Assembly (NCBI RefSeq): GCF_039522165.1
Contig: NZ_BAAADE010000004.1
Coordinates: forward strand, 62,001 to 126,000
Reading direction: 5' to 3'
Length of the DNA: 64,000 bases
DNA from: Paenochrobactrum glaciei
Lineage (GTDB): Bacteria; Pseudomonadota; Alphaproteobacteria; Rhizobiales; Rhizobiaceae
In this document: one piece after another, positions 41,430 to 49,403 of the stretch
How positions within the stretch are numbered: the stretch's first letter is position 1
Layout: each line of letters starts with the position of its first letter
Notes under the pieces: model-generated
Seen by the model: only the letters and a program-made list of their open reading frames with translations
Told to the model about the DNA's origin: nothing
Database searches by the model: none
Position numbers and translations under genes: made by a program

Positions 41430-41740
41430 TGATCCATATCCTTCAGCAAGAGCTTCAAGTCATCAATCCGCTTAGGCCAATAAGCACGATATTGATTAAG
41501 CCATTGTGCAATGAGTGCTAATCCATCAGGATTAACCTCATAATTGACATAACGTCCGGCTTTTTCCTCACGGATCAATCCGGCACCGCGTAAAACCGCC
41601 AGATGTTGCGACATTGCCGGCTGGCTAATGCCCATACCTTCACGCAAAGAGCTGGCATTCATATGGCCTGCCGCCAGTTTTTCAAAAACTGCTCGCCGTG
41701 TTGGATCTGCAAGTGCTTTAAAAATATCGTTCTCTGTCAT
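41426..41740 (-). CDS. ArsR-family transcriptional regulator
   Basis: This protein of about 104 residues starts MTENDIFKALADPTRRAVFE. The winged helix continues with LREGMGISQPAMSQHLAVLR and GAGLIREEKAGRYVNYEVN. Cysteine metal ligands such as ELCVCDL are absent, so it belongs to the non-metal ArsR group usually paired with AHSA1 proteins. A seven-residue longer start (GTG at 41761) would lie inside a perfect dyad (41749-41766) that looks like its operator. No ribosome site precedes 41740, so leaderless or weak initiation is possible. Confidence 0.88.
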   Translation of the reverse strand: MTENDIFKALADPTRRAVFEKLAAGHMNASSLREGMGISQPAMSQHLAVLRGAGLIREEKAGRYVNYEVNPDGLALIAQWLNQYRAYWPKRIDDLKLLLKDMDQ

Positions 41741-41748
41741 GCATGATA

Positions 41749-41766
41749 CATAAGTCAACACTTATG
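41749..41766. promoter_or_regulatory. Candidate ArsR operator
   Basis: CATAAGT-CAAC-ACTTATG is a perfect 7-base inverted repeat with a four-base spacer, only eight bases upstream of the ArsR ATG. Position and symmetry fit autorepression. Confidence 0.6.
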
Positions 41767-41833
41767 CGATTCGCAAGCAAATATTTTATGTTAAAAGAAA
41801 TTAGTACAAATGTTTGATCAAAAGATGATGGTC

Positions 41834-42520
41834 TTAAACCTCGCTCAACGAACGAATGATCCAGTTTAAACCTTTGATATAGCTTGCATCCCAATCGCCT
41901 GAATCATAGGCCATTTGTGAAGCAAGCAAAGGATATTTTTCCGTTTGCGCCTGCATGAATTCTTTGATCTGCGGACGCGCATTATCCCCGCCGCCATTTT
42001 GCCATGCAATTTGCGTGACTACCGAGCCAATCATAAAATTGGACAATGTATAGCCAGCTTGAATGACATCTGTTGCCTCAAGGCCGGAATGCATCAAAAT
42101 TCGTCGTAAATATTCAGAACGCTCCAAAGCATTGGGGCCAATAAAGGGACGAAAACCGATCAATGCCGGCGCCCAATGATGGCGCAGTAAAACACGCCGC
42201 CACTCATGCATATAAGCAATCAGCGTAACCTGCCAGTCATCACCTTCAGGCGGATAGATAATTTTGCTCAAGACGGTATCCAGTGCTAGTTCCAGCACAT
42301 CATCACGGGTTTCGACATACCAGTAAAGGGAAGCCGCACCCGCGTTTAAATGCTGGGCAAGCTTGCGCATAGTGAGCCCTGCCAATCCTTGCTGATCAAG
42401 GATTTCTAACGCAGCATTCAAAATACTCTCTTTTGATAAAGCAGGCACTTTTCGCGCAGGTTTAACTTTCTTTAGCCAAACAGACTGACCGATTTTCGTC
42501 GTATCTGATTTTTCCGCCAT
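41834..42520 (-). CDS. TetR/AcrR-family transcriptional regulator
   Basis: This 228-residue regulator has a 25-residue basic tail before the HTH. The HTH (about 28-75) contains SKESILNAALEILDQQGLAG and MRKLAQHLNAGAASLYWYV, a form typical of the TetR class proper with a TetR_C-like ligand domain. The ligand domain includes HEWRRVLLRHHWAPALIG. It is divergent from the GNAT gene at 42653. Two related dyads between them, 20 bases apart, are likely its operators. It probably represses the acetyltransferase; the inducer is unknown, though antibiotics are typical for this class. Confidence 0.88.
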   Translation of the reverse strand: MAEKSDTTKIGQSVWLKKVKPARKVPALSKESILNAALEILDQQGLAGLTMRKLAQHLNAGAASLYWYVETRDDVLELALDTVLSKIIYPPEGDDWQVTLIAYMHEWRRVLLRHHWAPALIGFRPFIGPNALERSEYLRRILMHSGLEATDVIQAGYTLSNFMIGSVVTQIAWQNGGGDNARPQIKEFMQAQTEKYPLLASQMAYDSGDWDASYIKGLNWIIRSLSEV

Positions 42521-42583
42521 AACCAGTCTACCTTGCCACTCAATACTACCACTTGACTTTTTTCATGTCGCTCTACATATTTA

Positions 42584-42617
42584 TCGAACGATGTTCGAGT
42601 CAAGCAAATGATGTTTG
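42584..42617. promoter_or_regulatory. Pair of TetR-type operators
   Basis: TCGAAC-GAT-GTTCGA (42584-42598) and CAAATGATGTTTG (42605-42617) share the pattern CRAAYGATGTTYG. Their centres are 20 bases apart, about two helical turns. A possible -35 TTGACT lies at 42553-42558, so the first dyad would cover the -10 region of the plus-strand GNAT promoter. Confidence 0.6.
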
Positions 42618-42652
42618 ATTATTGAATGTCAAAGCGGAAATTGAAAAGGTAA

Positions 42653-43216
42653 ATGCTTGATATGACACCACCGGCTCTCAAAACCAGCTTGCTAAAACAC
42701 CTACCTGTCAGCAATGCGCAGCTTAGTTTACGTGCGATGAAACAAGCAGACGCGGCTGCCTATGCCGCTGGCACTATGGATGCAGCGGTTAAACAATTTG
42801 GCCATTTGCCGCTTGAACATTACACGCCTGAAATTGTGAGCGAAATGATTTATGGCTCAATCGCGGATGGTTTGCGCAGTGGAGATTTAGCAGTTTTAAC
42901 AATTGCTGACACTGCAAGTGACCGCTTTGCCGGTAGTCTGGTCTTGTTTGATTTCACCGAACAGGACGCCGAAATTGGCTATTGGGTTGCGTCTGATTTC
43001 AGAGGGCAAAATATTGCTTATAAAACATTGATGCTGGCAGCTGACTATGCGCGCGCTTTAAGACTGTACCAGTTACGTGCCAGAACTGTTACCGACAATC
43101 CGGCATCCGTACATGTTTTACATAAGGCCGGTTTTGCGCAAACCGGTTTGCCTGAGGCAGAAACTGCGCCTTCCGGTAAAACTGAGCTGATCCTTAAATT
43201 TACTCTTCAATTATAA
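42653..43216 (+). CDS. GNAT-family N-acetyltransferase (RimJ/RimL-like)
   Basis: This 187-residue acetyltransferase has RAMKQADAAAYAAGTMDAAV near the start. DAEIGYWVASDFRGQNIAYK contains the acetyl-CoA loop, and NPASVHVLHKAGFAQTG is the conserved end region of RimJ/RimL-type proteins. An alternative ATG at 42662 is three codons later. It is divergent from the TetR regulator, and paired operators lie in between, so it is probably induced by a toxic ligand and acetylates a small molecule or a protein amino terminus. Confidence 0.82.
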   Translation: MLDMTPPALKTSLLKHLPVSNAQLSLRAMKQADAAAYAAGTMDAAVKQFGHLPLEHYTPEIVSEMIYGSIADGLRSGDLAVLTIADTASDRFAGSLVLFDFTEQDAEIGYWVASDFRGQNIAYKTLMLAADYARALRLYQLRARTVTDNPASVHVLHKAGFAQTGLPEAETAPSGKTELILKFTLQL

Positions 43217-43234
43217 TCAACTCAACAAATGCAG

Positions 43235-43284
43235 TTGCAAATCAATTGCAAATAACTTGACCCGGCTTTATTTTCGCTTATTCT
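43235..43284 (+). promoter_or_regulatory. Promoter region of the irr gene with tandem TTGCAAAT
   Basis: TTGCAAAT occurs twice at an 11-base period (43235-43242 and 43246-43253), directly upstream of a possible sigma70 promoter, TTGACC (43257) - 16 bases - TATTCT (43279). The Irr coding region starts at 43351. The repeat is not the usual ICE box, so the binder is unknown. Confidence 0.4.
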
Positions 43285-43350
43285 ATCGGCAGCTTTGAAT
43301 TTCACTGATCAAAGCTGACCGCCACCTTTTGCAAAATACCGGATCATCAC

Positions 43351-43818
43351 ATGCTGTTCATACCTGAGGAAACCCGCAAACGCTTATTATCACCGGATAA
43401 TCCTGACAATGCACGTTTGCAGGAAATTTCTGCCCGCCTCAGAAAAGTGGGCTTGCGGCCAACAAAACAGCGTTTGAATATTGGCAAGTTACTTTTTGGC
43501 GCATCGCATCGTCACATTACAGCCGATGATCTGTTTCAGGAAATTCAAACGACAGGTGAGCATTTATCGCTGGCGACCATATACAATACGCTGCATCATT
43601 TTAGTGAAGCAGGTTTATTGCGTCGCATCTGCACAGGCAGCGAGCGGGTTTATTTTGACACTGATACCGGCGATCATCATCATTTTTACGTACAGGACGA
43701 AGACCGCATAGTTGATGCTCCTGCCGGTGATACAATTATCAATCGCCTGCCGGAAGCGCCGGAAGGTTATGAGATAGCCAAAGTGGATGTGGTTATTCAT
43801 CTCAAGCCTAAGAGCTAA
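43351..43818 (+). CDS. irr: Iron response regulator Irr (Fur family)
   Basis: This 155-residue Fur-family protein has an N-terminal extension of about 25 residues, then LRKVGLRPTKQRLNIGKLLF and the winged helix TIYNTLHHFSEAGLL. The triple histidine of Irr is present in GDHHHFYVQDEDRI, in place of Fur's HHDH-type metal site. No N-terminal GCPW heme motif is seen, as in most rhizobial and Brucella Irr proteins. Irr controls heme biosynthesis and iron storage genes under low iron in alphaproteobacteria. It is convergent with msrQ, with only one base between stop codons and no terminator visible. Confidence 0.9.
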   Translation: MLFIPEETRKRLLSPDNPDNARLQEISARLRKVGLRPTKQRLNIGKLLFGASHRHITADDLFQEIQTTGEHLSLATIYNTLHHFSEAGLLRRICTGSERVYFDTDTGDHHHFYVQDEDRIVDAPAGDTIINRLPEAPEGYEIAKVDVVIHLKPKS

Positions 43819-43819
43819 C

Positions 43820-44440
43820 TCATTTAAGCTTGCACAGTTTCCTTTTTAAAGCACGGTGAACACGATATAAAAGCATCAGGATAATGAGTGTGATATAAAA
43901 ATAATGATCAAGGCTTAGCACTTTCGCAGACAATGAAAAGTGCAGCAAAACTAGCACGGTCACACCATAAATAAGCCGGTGCAACCATATCCATTTTCCA
44001 CCCATTTTACGGATGGAAAAATTATTGGATGTCAAAGCAAGCGGCAGCAGCAGCCCGAGTGCCACCATACCAAACATGATAAAGGGGCGCTTGACGACAT
44101 CATCCCAAAGGGTTGAAAAATCCATTGCCAGATCAAGCAGCAGATAGGCCACCAGATGCATCAGGGCATAATAAAAACTTAGCAGACCAAGCGCACGGCG
44201 ATAGCGGATAAAATTCCAACCTAAAATATCACGCAGCGGTGAAATTGCCAGCGTCAGTATAAGAAACCGCAGCGCCCAAAGGCCTAGCGCCTGCTCAAAA
44301 CTTTTAACCGGATCAGCGCCTAACTGATTAGTTGCGCCCAGATAGAAATACCAAATCGCCGGTATAAAGCCGGTGATATAAACAGCGGCATTAACCAAGC
44401 GTTGCCAACGTCTGGGAACAGACAACGAAACGCGCTGCAT
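43820..44440 (-). CDS. msrQ: Heme-binding membrane subunit of the periplasmic methionine sulfoxide reductase
   Basis: This 206-residue membrane protein has six hydrophobic segments and the ferric-reductase-like fold: RYRRALGLLSFYYALMHLVA and WIWLHRLIYGVTVLVLLHF carry the heme-ligand histidines. The order and length match MsrQ (YedZ), which passes electrons from the quinone pool to MsrP. Its start overlaps the msrP stop by one base. Confidence 0.92.
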   Translation of the reverse strand: MQRVSLSVPRRWQRLVNAAVYITGFIPAIWYFYLGATNQLGADPVKSFEQALGLWALRFLILTLAISPLRDILGWNFIRYRRALGLLSFYYALMHLVAYLLLDLAMDFSTLWDDVVKRPFIMFGMVALGLLLPLALTSNNFSIRKMGGKWIWLHRLIYGVTVLVLLHFSLSAKVLSLDHYFYITLIILMLLYRVHRALKRKLCKLK

Positions 44441-45387
44441 TAGAAATGCGCTTTCAAATCCATACCCGTATAAAGGGCGGCGACTTCATCGCCATAGCCA
44501 TTAAAGGGCAAAGTTGGCCTGCGATTAGCACCGAAGAAACCGCCCTCCCCAATCCGGCGTTCTGTCGCCTGGCTCCAGCGCGGATGATCAACTGCCGGGT
44601 TAACATTGGCATAAAAGCCATATTCCTGCGGATTGGCAATTTGCCAGGTATTTTTCGGCTCCTGATCGGTGAGCGTAATGCGGGTGATCGATTTGATGCC
44701 TTTAAAGCCATATTTCCATGGCACAACAAGACGAAGCGGCGCGCCATTTTGATTAAGCAATGTCTCACCATAAAGACCAACAGCCAGTAATGTCAGCGGG
44801 TTCATGGCTTCATCAAGCCGCAAACCTTCAACATAGGGCCAGTCAAGCGATTGAAAAAAGCCCGATTGACCTGGCATTTCATCCGGCCGGACAATAGTTT
44901 CAAAGCGGACATATTTCGCACTGCCCAAAGGTTCAACTTTTTTCAATAAAGCCGCCAGCGGAAAACCATCCCAAGGAATAACCATCGACCATGCCTCGAC
45001 ACAGCGCATGCGGTAAACACGGCTTTCAATGGTTAGTTCTTTGATCAGTTTATCAAGGTCAAATGTGGCTGGCTTGCTGACCATGCCATCAATTGTCACT
45101 GTCCACGGGCTTGGCTTAAAATTGCCAGACAATTTAGACGGATCATCTTTGTTCAAACCAAATTCATAAAAATTATTATAAGTCGTGATATCTTTCTGCG
45201 GTGTCAGTTTCTCATCCAGCATATATGCGCTGCTTGAAGTATTAAGCGCTGCTGCACCGGCATATTTTGTTGTCGCAAGCGATGTGATCCCGAGTGCCGC
45301 AAGCTTTAAAAAAGCACGGCGCTGCATATAAACAGACTGTGGTGTGATTTCAGACGACGGAATTTTAGGTGGGTGATAAACAGCCAT
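44440..45387 (-). CDS. msrP: Molybdenum-containing catalytic subunit of the periplasmic methionine sulfoxide reductase
   Basis: This protein of about 315 residues starts MAVYHPPKIPSSEITPQSVY, as MsrP (YedY) proteins do; a longer start at 45432 adds a non-family tail. RRAFLK gives a Tat signal, so the folded molybdopterin enzyme is exported. The molybdenum-ligating cysteine is C129 in MRCVEAWSM. Other family blocks are RLVVPWKYGFKGIKSI and NPAVDHPRWSQATER. MsrPQ repairs oxidised methionines of periplasmic proteins. Confidence 0.92.
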   Translation of the reverse strand: MAVYHPPKIPSSEITPQSVYMQRRAFLKLAALGITSLATTKYAGAAALNTSSSAYMLDEKLTPQKDITTYNNFYEFGLNKDDPSKLSGNFKPSPWTVTIDGMVSKPATFDLDKLIKELTIESRVYRMRCVEAWSMVIPWDGFPLAALLKKVEPLGSAKYVRFETIVRPDEMPGQSGFFQSLDWPYVEGLRLDEAMNPLTLLAVGLYGETLLNQNGAPLRLVVPWKYGFKGIKSITRITLTDQEPKNTWQIANPQEYGFYANVNPAVDHPRWSQATERRIGEGGFFGANRRPTLPFNGYGDEVAALYTGMDLKAHF

Positions 45388-45612
45388 TTGCCATGTCCGG
45401 TACAGTTGATAATTGATAGCATCACATGACACAGAAATTTGTGCAAATTAGGTCTGTCAACATAAGCAGATGTGCTACTGCACTCATAACGCTTGTCAGC
45501 GGCAGGCACAGTATAGGCATATAAAGAATATTCTGAAATTTAATATTCCACTCATTAATCTTATGCTACAGCTTGAATAATTAGTAAAATCTTCAAAAGA
45601 CAGGGATTTCCT

Positions 45613-47070
45613 ATGATCGTTGGATTAGGTGCGCGTTATCAGAACTATTCACATGGATTTGGTTGTTTGTGCCACAGTAACGTCATTACGGAACTGACCG
45701 ATCGTGTGAGTCAATCCGTTTCAAGACGCTCTGTTCTGCGCGGCATCATGGCCACGATGGCAGCTGTCGGCGTTGGCAGTGGCAGCACTTTGGCTGCTGA
45801 AAACACTGAGCGCCCACTGGTGCTTAAAAATGTCCGCATCTTTAACGGTCAGGATGCTAAACTTATTGAAGGTAAAAGCGTTCTTATCGTCAAAAATCGC
45901 ATCGAAAATATTATCGGTGCGGATGAGGCGGTAGAAAATGCGCAAATCATTGATTGCGGCAATCGCGTTCTCATGCCGGGCATGATTGATGCCCATTGGC
46001 ACAGCATTCTGGCAGCGATCCCTCAAATGGTCGCGATGACTTCAGATGTCGCATATATCCATCTGGTTGCGGCAGAAGAAGCGCAACGAACATTGATGCG
46101 TGGTTTCACCACTATCCGCGATGTGGGCGGCCCTTCTTTCGCGCTCAAACGCGCCATTGATGAAGGGCGGATCGCGGGCCCGCGGATTTATCCGTCCGGT
46201 GCGATGATTTCGCAAACATCCGGTCATGGCGATTTCCGTATGCGCACCGATATTCCGCGTCATAGCAGCAATGATATAAGCCTTGCGGAATCCGCAGGTA
46301 TTGCAGCTATTGCGGATGGTGAGGCAGAAGTTCTGCGTCGTGTGCGTGAACAATTAATGCTTGGCGCCAGCCAGATTAAAATTTTGGTCGGCGGCGGCGT
46401 TGCCTCGACCTATGATCCGTTTGATTCAATCCAGTTCACAGAAGCCGAAATTCGTGCAGCCGTTGCTGCGGCCTCGGATTGGGGCACTTATGTTTGCTCC
46501 CATGTTTATACATCAGCGGGCATCCAGCGTGCGCTTAAATGTGGTGTAAAATCCATTGAACACGGCCAGCTAGCCGATGAAGAAACAGTCAAACAAATTG
46601 CCGATGCCGGTGCATGGTGGAGCTTGCAGCCGTTTTTGGCCGATGAAGATTCCAATGTTTACCCGACCCAGCTTCAGCGCGACCAGCAAAAAATGGTGGC
46701 CGAAGGCACAATGCGTGCTTTTGATCTGGGGCAGAAATACAATGTCAAAATGGCATGGGGCACCGACATTCTCTTCAACCCGAAAGGCACACCAACGCAG
46801 GGCAAACAACTGGCAAAAATTGCCCGTTGGTTTGACAATGCCGATGTGTTGAAAATGGCAACCCATACCAATGCGCAACTGCTGGCCATGTCCGGCCCGC
46901 GCAATCCTTATGCTTTAGCCGTAGGCGTGATTGAAGCCGGTGCCGCAGCCGATATGCTGCTTGTTGACGGCAATCCGTTGGAAGATATCAATCTCATTGC
47001 TGATCCGGATAAGAACTTCAAACTGATTATGAAAGACGGCCGTATCCATAAAAACGAGCTGAATGCCTAA
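45613..47070 (+). CDS. Tat-exported metal-dependent amidohydrolase (imidazolonepropionase-like family)
   Basis: This is a 485-residue amidohydrolase. The metal-binding H128 and H130 are in DAHWH. Later ligands lie in SQIKILVGGG (a probable carboxylated lysine), YVCSHVYTSAG, KSIEHGQ and WGTDI. The family includes Xaa-Pro dipeptidase-like and organophosphate-acid-anhydrase-like hydrolases. The N-terminus has an unusual cysteine and histidine segment CLCHSNVI (18-25) ahead of a Tat signal (SRRSVLRG at 37-44). AGGG lies eight bases upstream of the ATG. It stands alone, convergent with the GntR gene across a strong terminator. Confidence 0.85.
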   Translation: MIVGLGARYQNYSHGFGCLCHSNVITELTDRVSQSVSRRSVLRGIMATMAAVGVGSGSTLAAENTERPLVLKNVRIFNGQDAKLIEGKSVLIVKNRIENIIGADEAVENAQIIDCGNRVLMPGMIDAHWHSILAAIPQMVAMTSDVAYIHLVAAEEAQRTLMRGFTTIRDVGGPSFALKRAIDEGRIAGPRIYPSGAMISQTSGHGDFRMRTDIPRHSSNDISLAESAGIAAIADGEAEVLRRVREQLMLGASQIKILVGGGVASTYDPFDSIQFTEAEIRAAVAAASDWGTYVCSHVYTSAGIQRALKCGVKSIEHGQLADEETVKQIADAGAWWSLQPFLADEDSNVYPTQLQRDQQKMVAEGTMRAFDLGQKYNVKMAWGTDILFNPKGTPTQGKQLAKIARWFDNADVLKMATHTNAQLLAMSGPRNPYALAVGVIEAGAAADMLLVDGNPLEDINLIADPDKNFKLIMKDGRIHKNELNA

Positions 47071-47085
47071 TTTGTTCAAGACATT

Positions 47086-47114
47086 AAAAAAGCCGCGTAA
47101 GACGCGGCTTTTTT
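47086..47114. terminator. Bidirectional intrinsic terminator
   Basis: AAAAAAGCCGCGT and its complement form perfect 13-base arms with a three-base loop, between the convergent amidohydrolase and GntR genes. Confidence 0.93.
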
Positions 47115-47118
47115 TGTT

Positions 47119-47898
47119 TTATCCGGAACTGCGACTAAGCAGATCACTATTGAAAGCGGCATCAAGCCGGCACATAAAATCTTCTGCGCAGCACATATGC
47201 TCTTTCATAATGTGCACCACAGCATCTCTGTCCTGACGCTTGAAAGCTTCAACCAAGGCAATATGGCTTTCCACATTATGATCGCCAAATTGCTCATGCT
47301 CGGTCAGGCTTGGCGAGCGGAAGCTGACCAGATCACGCAGCAGGCTATTGAGAAAACGGCAGATGAAAATCAGCAGCGGATTGTCGGAAGCATCACATAG
47401 AATATCATGAAACTCCGTTTCAGCTGTACGCCCGATAGCACGATTGCCATCGCGATTGGCCTCAACGCAAATGCTGATATTCTCTTCCAGCTTACGATAA
47501 TCTTCATCTGTCAGCTTGCCGACCACACTGAGCGCCAGCGCAACCTCAATGGATTTACGCACTTCATAAACATTTTGAAACGTCAGCGTCTGAAAATGCA
47601 TATATTGGCGTAATTGCTGAATAGCGATTTCAAGCGATGCCGGTTGAATTTCCGGCCCCCCATTGGGGCCGGATTGCATCGCAATCAATCCTTCAACTTC
47701 AAGTGCTTTCAGCGCCTCTCTGATTGTGCCTTTGGCGCAACCATAATGCTCCATCAACGCTTTTTCATGGGGCAAGCGATCGCCGGGAACCATTTTTTCA
47801 CGCGCGATTGTGCGTCGTAAATCTTCCGCAATCTGATCAGAAAGTTTAATTCGCTTGAACTTAACTGCCTTATCAATTTTGCCTGACACCTGATCCAT
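47119..47898 (-). CDS. GntR-family transcriptional regulator (FadR subfamily, FCD domain)
   Basis: This is a 259-residue regulator. The winged helix spans about 15-85 (VPGDRLPHEKALMEHYGCAK and TIREALKALEVEGLI), preceded by KLSDQIAEDLRR. The all-helical FCD ligand domain spans about 100-240, with the metal-binding pattern around DRDAVVHIMKEHMCCAEDF. It is the last gene of the long operon of transport system 2 with M20 and M81 hydrolases, 11 bases after the M81 gene. It likely regulates that operon in response to a carboxylic or amino-acid product. Confidence 0.88.
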   Translation of the reverse strand: MDQVSGKIDKAVKFKRIKLSDQIAEDLRRTIAREKMVPGDRLPHEKALMEHYGCAKGTIREALKALEVEGLIAMQSGPNGGPEIQPASLEIAIQQLRQYMHFQTLTFQNVYEVRKSIEVALALSVVGKLTDEDYRKLEENISICVEANRDGNRAIGRTAETEFHDILCDASDNPLLIFICRFLNSLLRDLVSFRSPSLTEHEQFGDHNVESHIALVEAFKRQDRDAVVHIMKEHMCCAEDFMCRLDAAFNSDLLSRSSG

Positions 47899-47909
47899 AT
47901 TTTATCCTG

Positions 47910-49394
47910 TCACTGCCAGACGCCCTCATTATCTAACGGATAAATCGGCCTTGCTAATTTCTTGAACGAAAACAATTGGTAATTGGAACTTGTTACACCA
48001 CCGCTCGCACATTCAACAACAGCCAGAGCCTGAGGTTCGAATACCGGACGGCAATACATGCGGGACTTTAATATCAGGTAATCACCTTGCAAAGGGTCAA
48101 TATTGGCGCAGTTAAAGACGCCCAGATCCCATGGCTCATGCGGCAATTCTGTAATGAGAATAGTGGCCTCATCTGTTTTAAAAGCAACAGCACGTCCCAT
48201 ATGGCATAATTGCCCTGTATAGATTGGGCCAGAGACAACATAATCACCATCGCTGAGAGCGGTGACTGTGCCGGTGAGTTGAAGCGGTGGCTGTGGCGCA
48301 ATAAAATCATCGGCGGCAATTTTATTACCAAGCGTGATGGTGGCCTTTGCACCGACACCTGCTTTAAACAGTTCATCCACCACAGCAGGATCACTGAATG
48401 GCCCCGCTACAATATTTTTAAGCCCTGCCTGAATGGCGGCCTGCAACACATCCATATTATCGCACGTGCCACCCGACATGCAGTTGTCGCCGTGATCCAG
48501 CATCAAGACATAGCCTGAGCTATGTTTCAGACGCTCAAGCCTTGCTTGACTGACAGAGGTTTCAAGCGGGGTTTCTGTATATAAAAACTCGTCGCGACGC
48601 CGCCATGCAACTTGCGCTACTTCCGCAGCAACACTTTCAGCCAGAGCATCGCTGTCAGCCACCACGACAATGGAAAGACCGGTTTCTTTCAAATCAGCAA
48701 TCGGAAAACCGCCAAACACAGAAACAGCATGCACACCGTCACGTTTTTCAATCTCTTTGGCCAGATTGATAACATCCGTCATCGCGCAATCTTCATTGGT
48801 ATTCATACGCAATGTTGCAGCCAGCATTGGCGGATGGTTGAAAGCCTGTTTTGGCAGTAAACCATCATTGAGCATTTTATCGATAATGCGTGTGACATGC
48901 TCGCCGGTCGCATACATATCAATATGCGGGTAGGTTTTAAAACCAACAATGCAATCGCAATTGTCCAAAATATCCTGGGTAATATTGCCATGCAGATCAA
49001 GTGCAACACCAAGCGGAGTTGATGGTGCAATAGCCCGCACACGGCGCAGCAATTCGCCCTCGCCGTCATCAAAAGAGCGCGTGACCATTGCACCGTGCAG
49101 ATCAAGCAAAATGAGATCGCAGCCTTTGGCAACCCCATCGGTGATGGCAGTTGCGAGGCGCTCAAACGCCTCGTCTTCCACCGGCCCGCTTGGATTGGCT
49201 GTGGCCGCCAATGGCACAATAATCTCTGCATTCTTGCGAACAGCATAATCATAAAAAGCGCCTAAGGCCGTATTGGAACCATTGGCAAATTTGACGGCAG
49301 CTTCATCAAAATGCGGATCGAACGCTTTTAAATCAGTAATAACAGGTGAAAAACTATTGGTCTCGTGGTTTAGACGAGCAATCAGAATGCGCAT
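47910..49394 (-). CDS. M81-family metallopeptidase (MlrC-like)
   Basis: This 494-residue protein starts MRILIARLNHETNSFSPV, the hallmark of the M81/MlrC family. LILLDLHGAMV and GVALDLHGNI follow with the metal ligands, then GFKTYPHIDMYATGEH. The C-terminal domain contains LMLDHGDNCMSGGTCDN. The family name comes from MlrC, which cleaves linear peptides in microcystin breakdown. Most M81 genes in proteobacteria sit with ABC importers and have unknown substrates. GAGGATAGATA precedes ATG. It is co-transcribed with an M20 amidohydrolase. Confidence 0.9.
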   Translation of the reverse strand: MRILIARLNHETNSFSPVITDLKAFDPHFDEAAVKFANGSNTALGAFYDYAVRKNAEIIVPLAATANPSGPVEDEAFERLATAITDGVAKGCDLILLDLHGAMVTRSFDDGEGELLRRVRAIAPSTPLGVALDLHGNITQDILDNCDCIVGFKTYPHIDMYATGEHVTRIIDKMLNDGLLPKQAFNHPPMLAATLRMNTNEDCAMTDVINLAKEIEKRDGVHAVSVFGGFPIADLKETGLSIVVVADSDALAESVAAEVAQVAWRRRDEFLYTETPLETSVSQARLERLKHSSGYVLMLDHGDNCMSGGTCDNMDVLQAAIQAGLKNIVAGPFSDPAVVDELFKAGVGAKATITLGNKIAADDFIAPQPPLQLTGTVTALSDGDYVVSGPIYTGQLCHMGRAVAFKTDEATILITELPHEPWDLGVFNCANIDPLQGDYLILKSRMYCRPVFEPQALAVVECASGGVTSSNYQLFSFKKLARPIYPLDNEGVWQ

Positions 49395-49403
49395 TATCTA
49401 TCC

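Noticed and set aside
39752..43216. YjhX-like protein and the GNAT at 42653 as a toxin-antitoxin pair like YjhX-YjhQ
   Set aside because: They are 2.6 kb apart on opposite strands with five genes between (including clpP, ArsR and TetR). The GNAT has its own TetR-controlled promoter.
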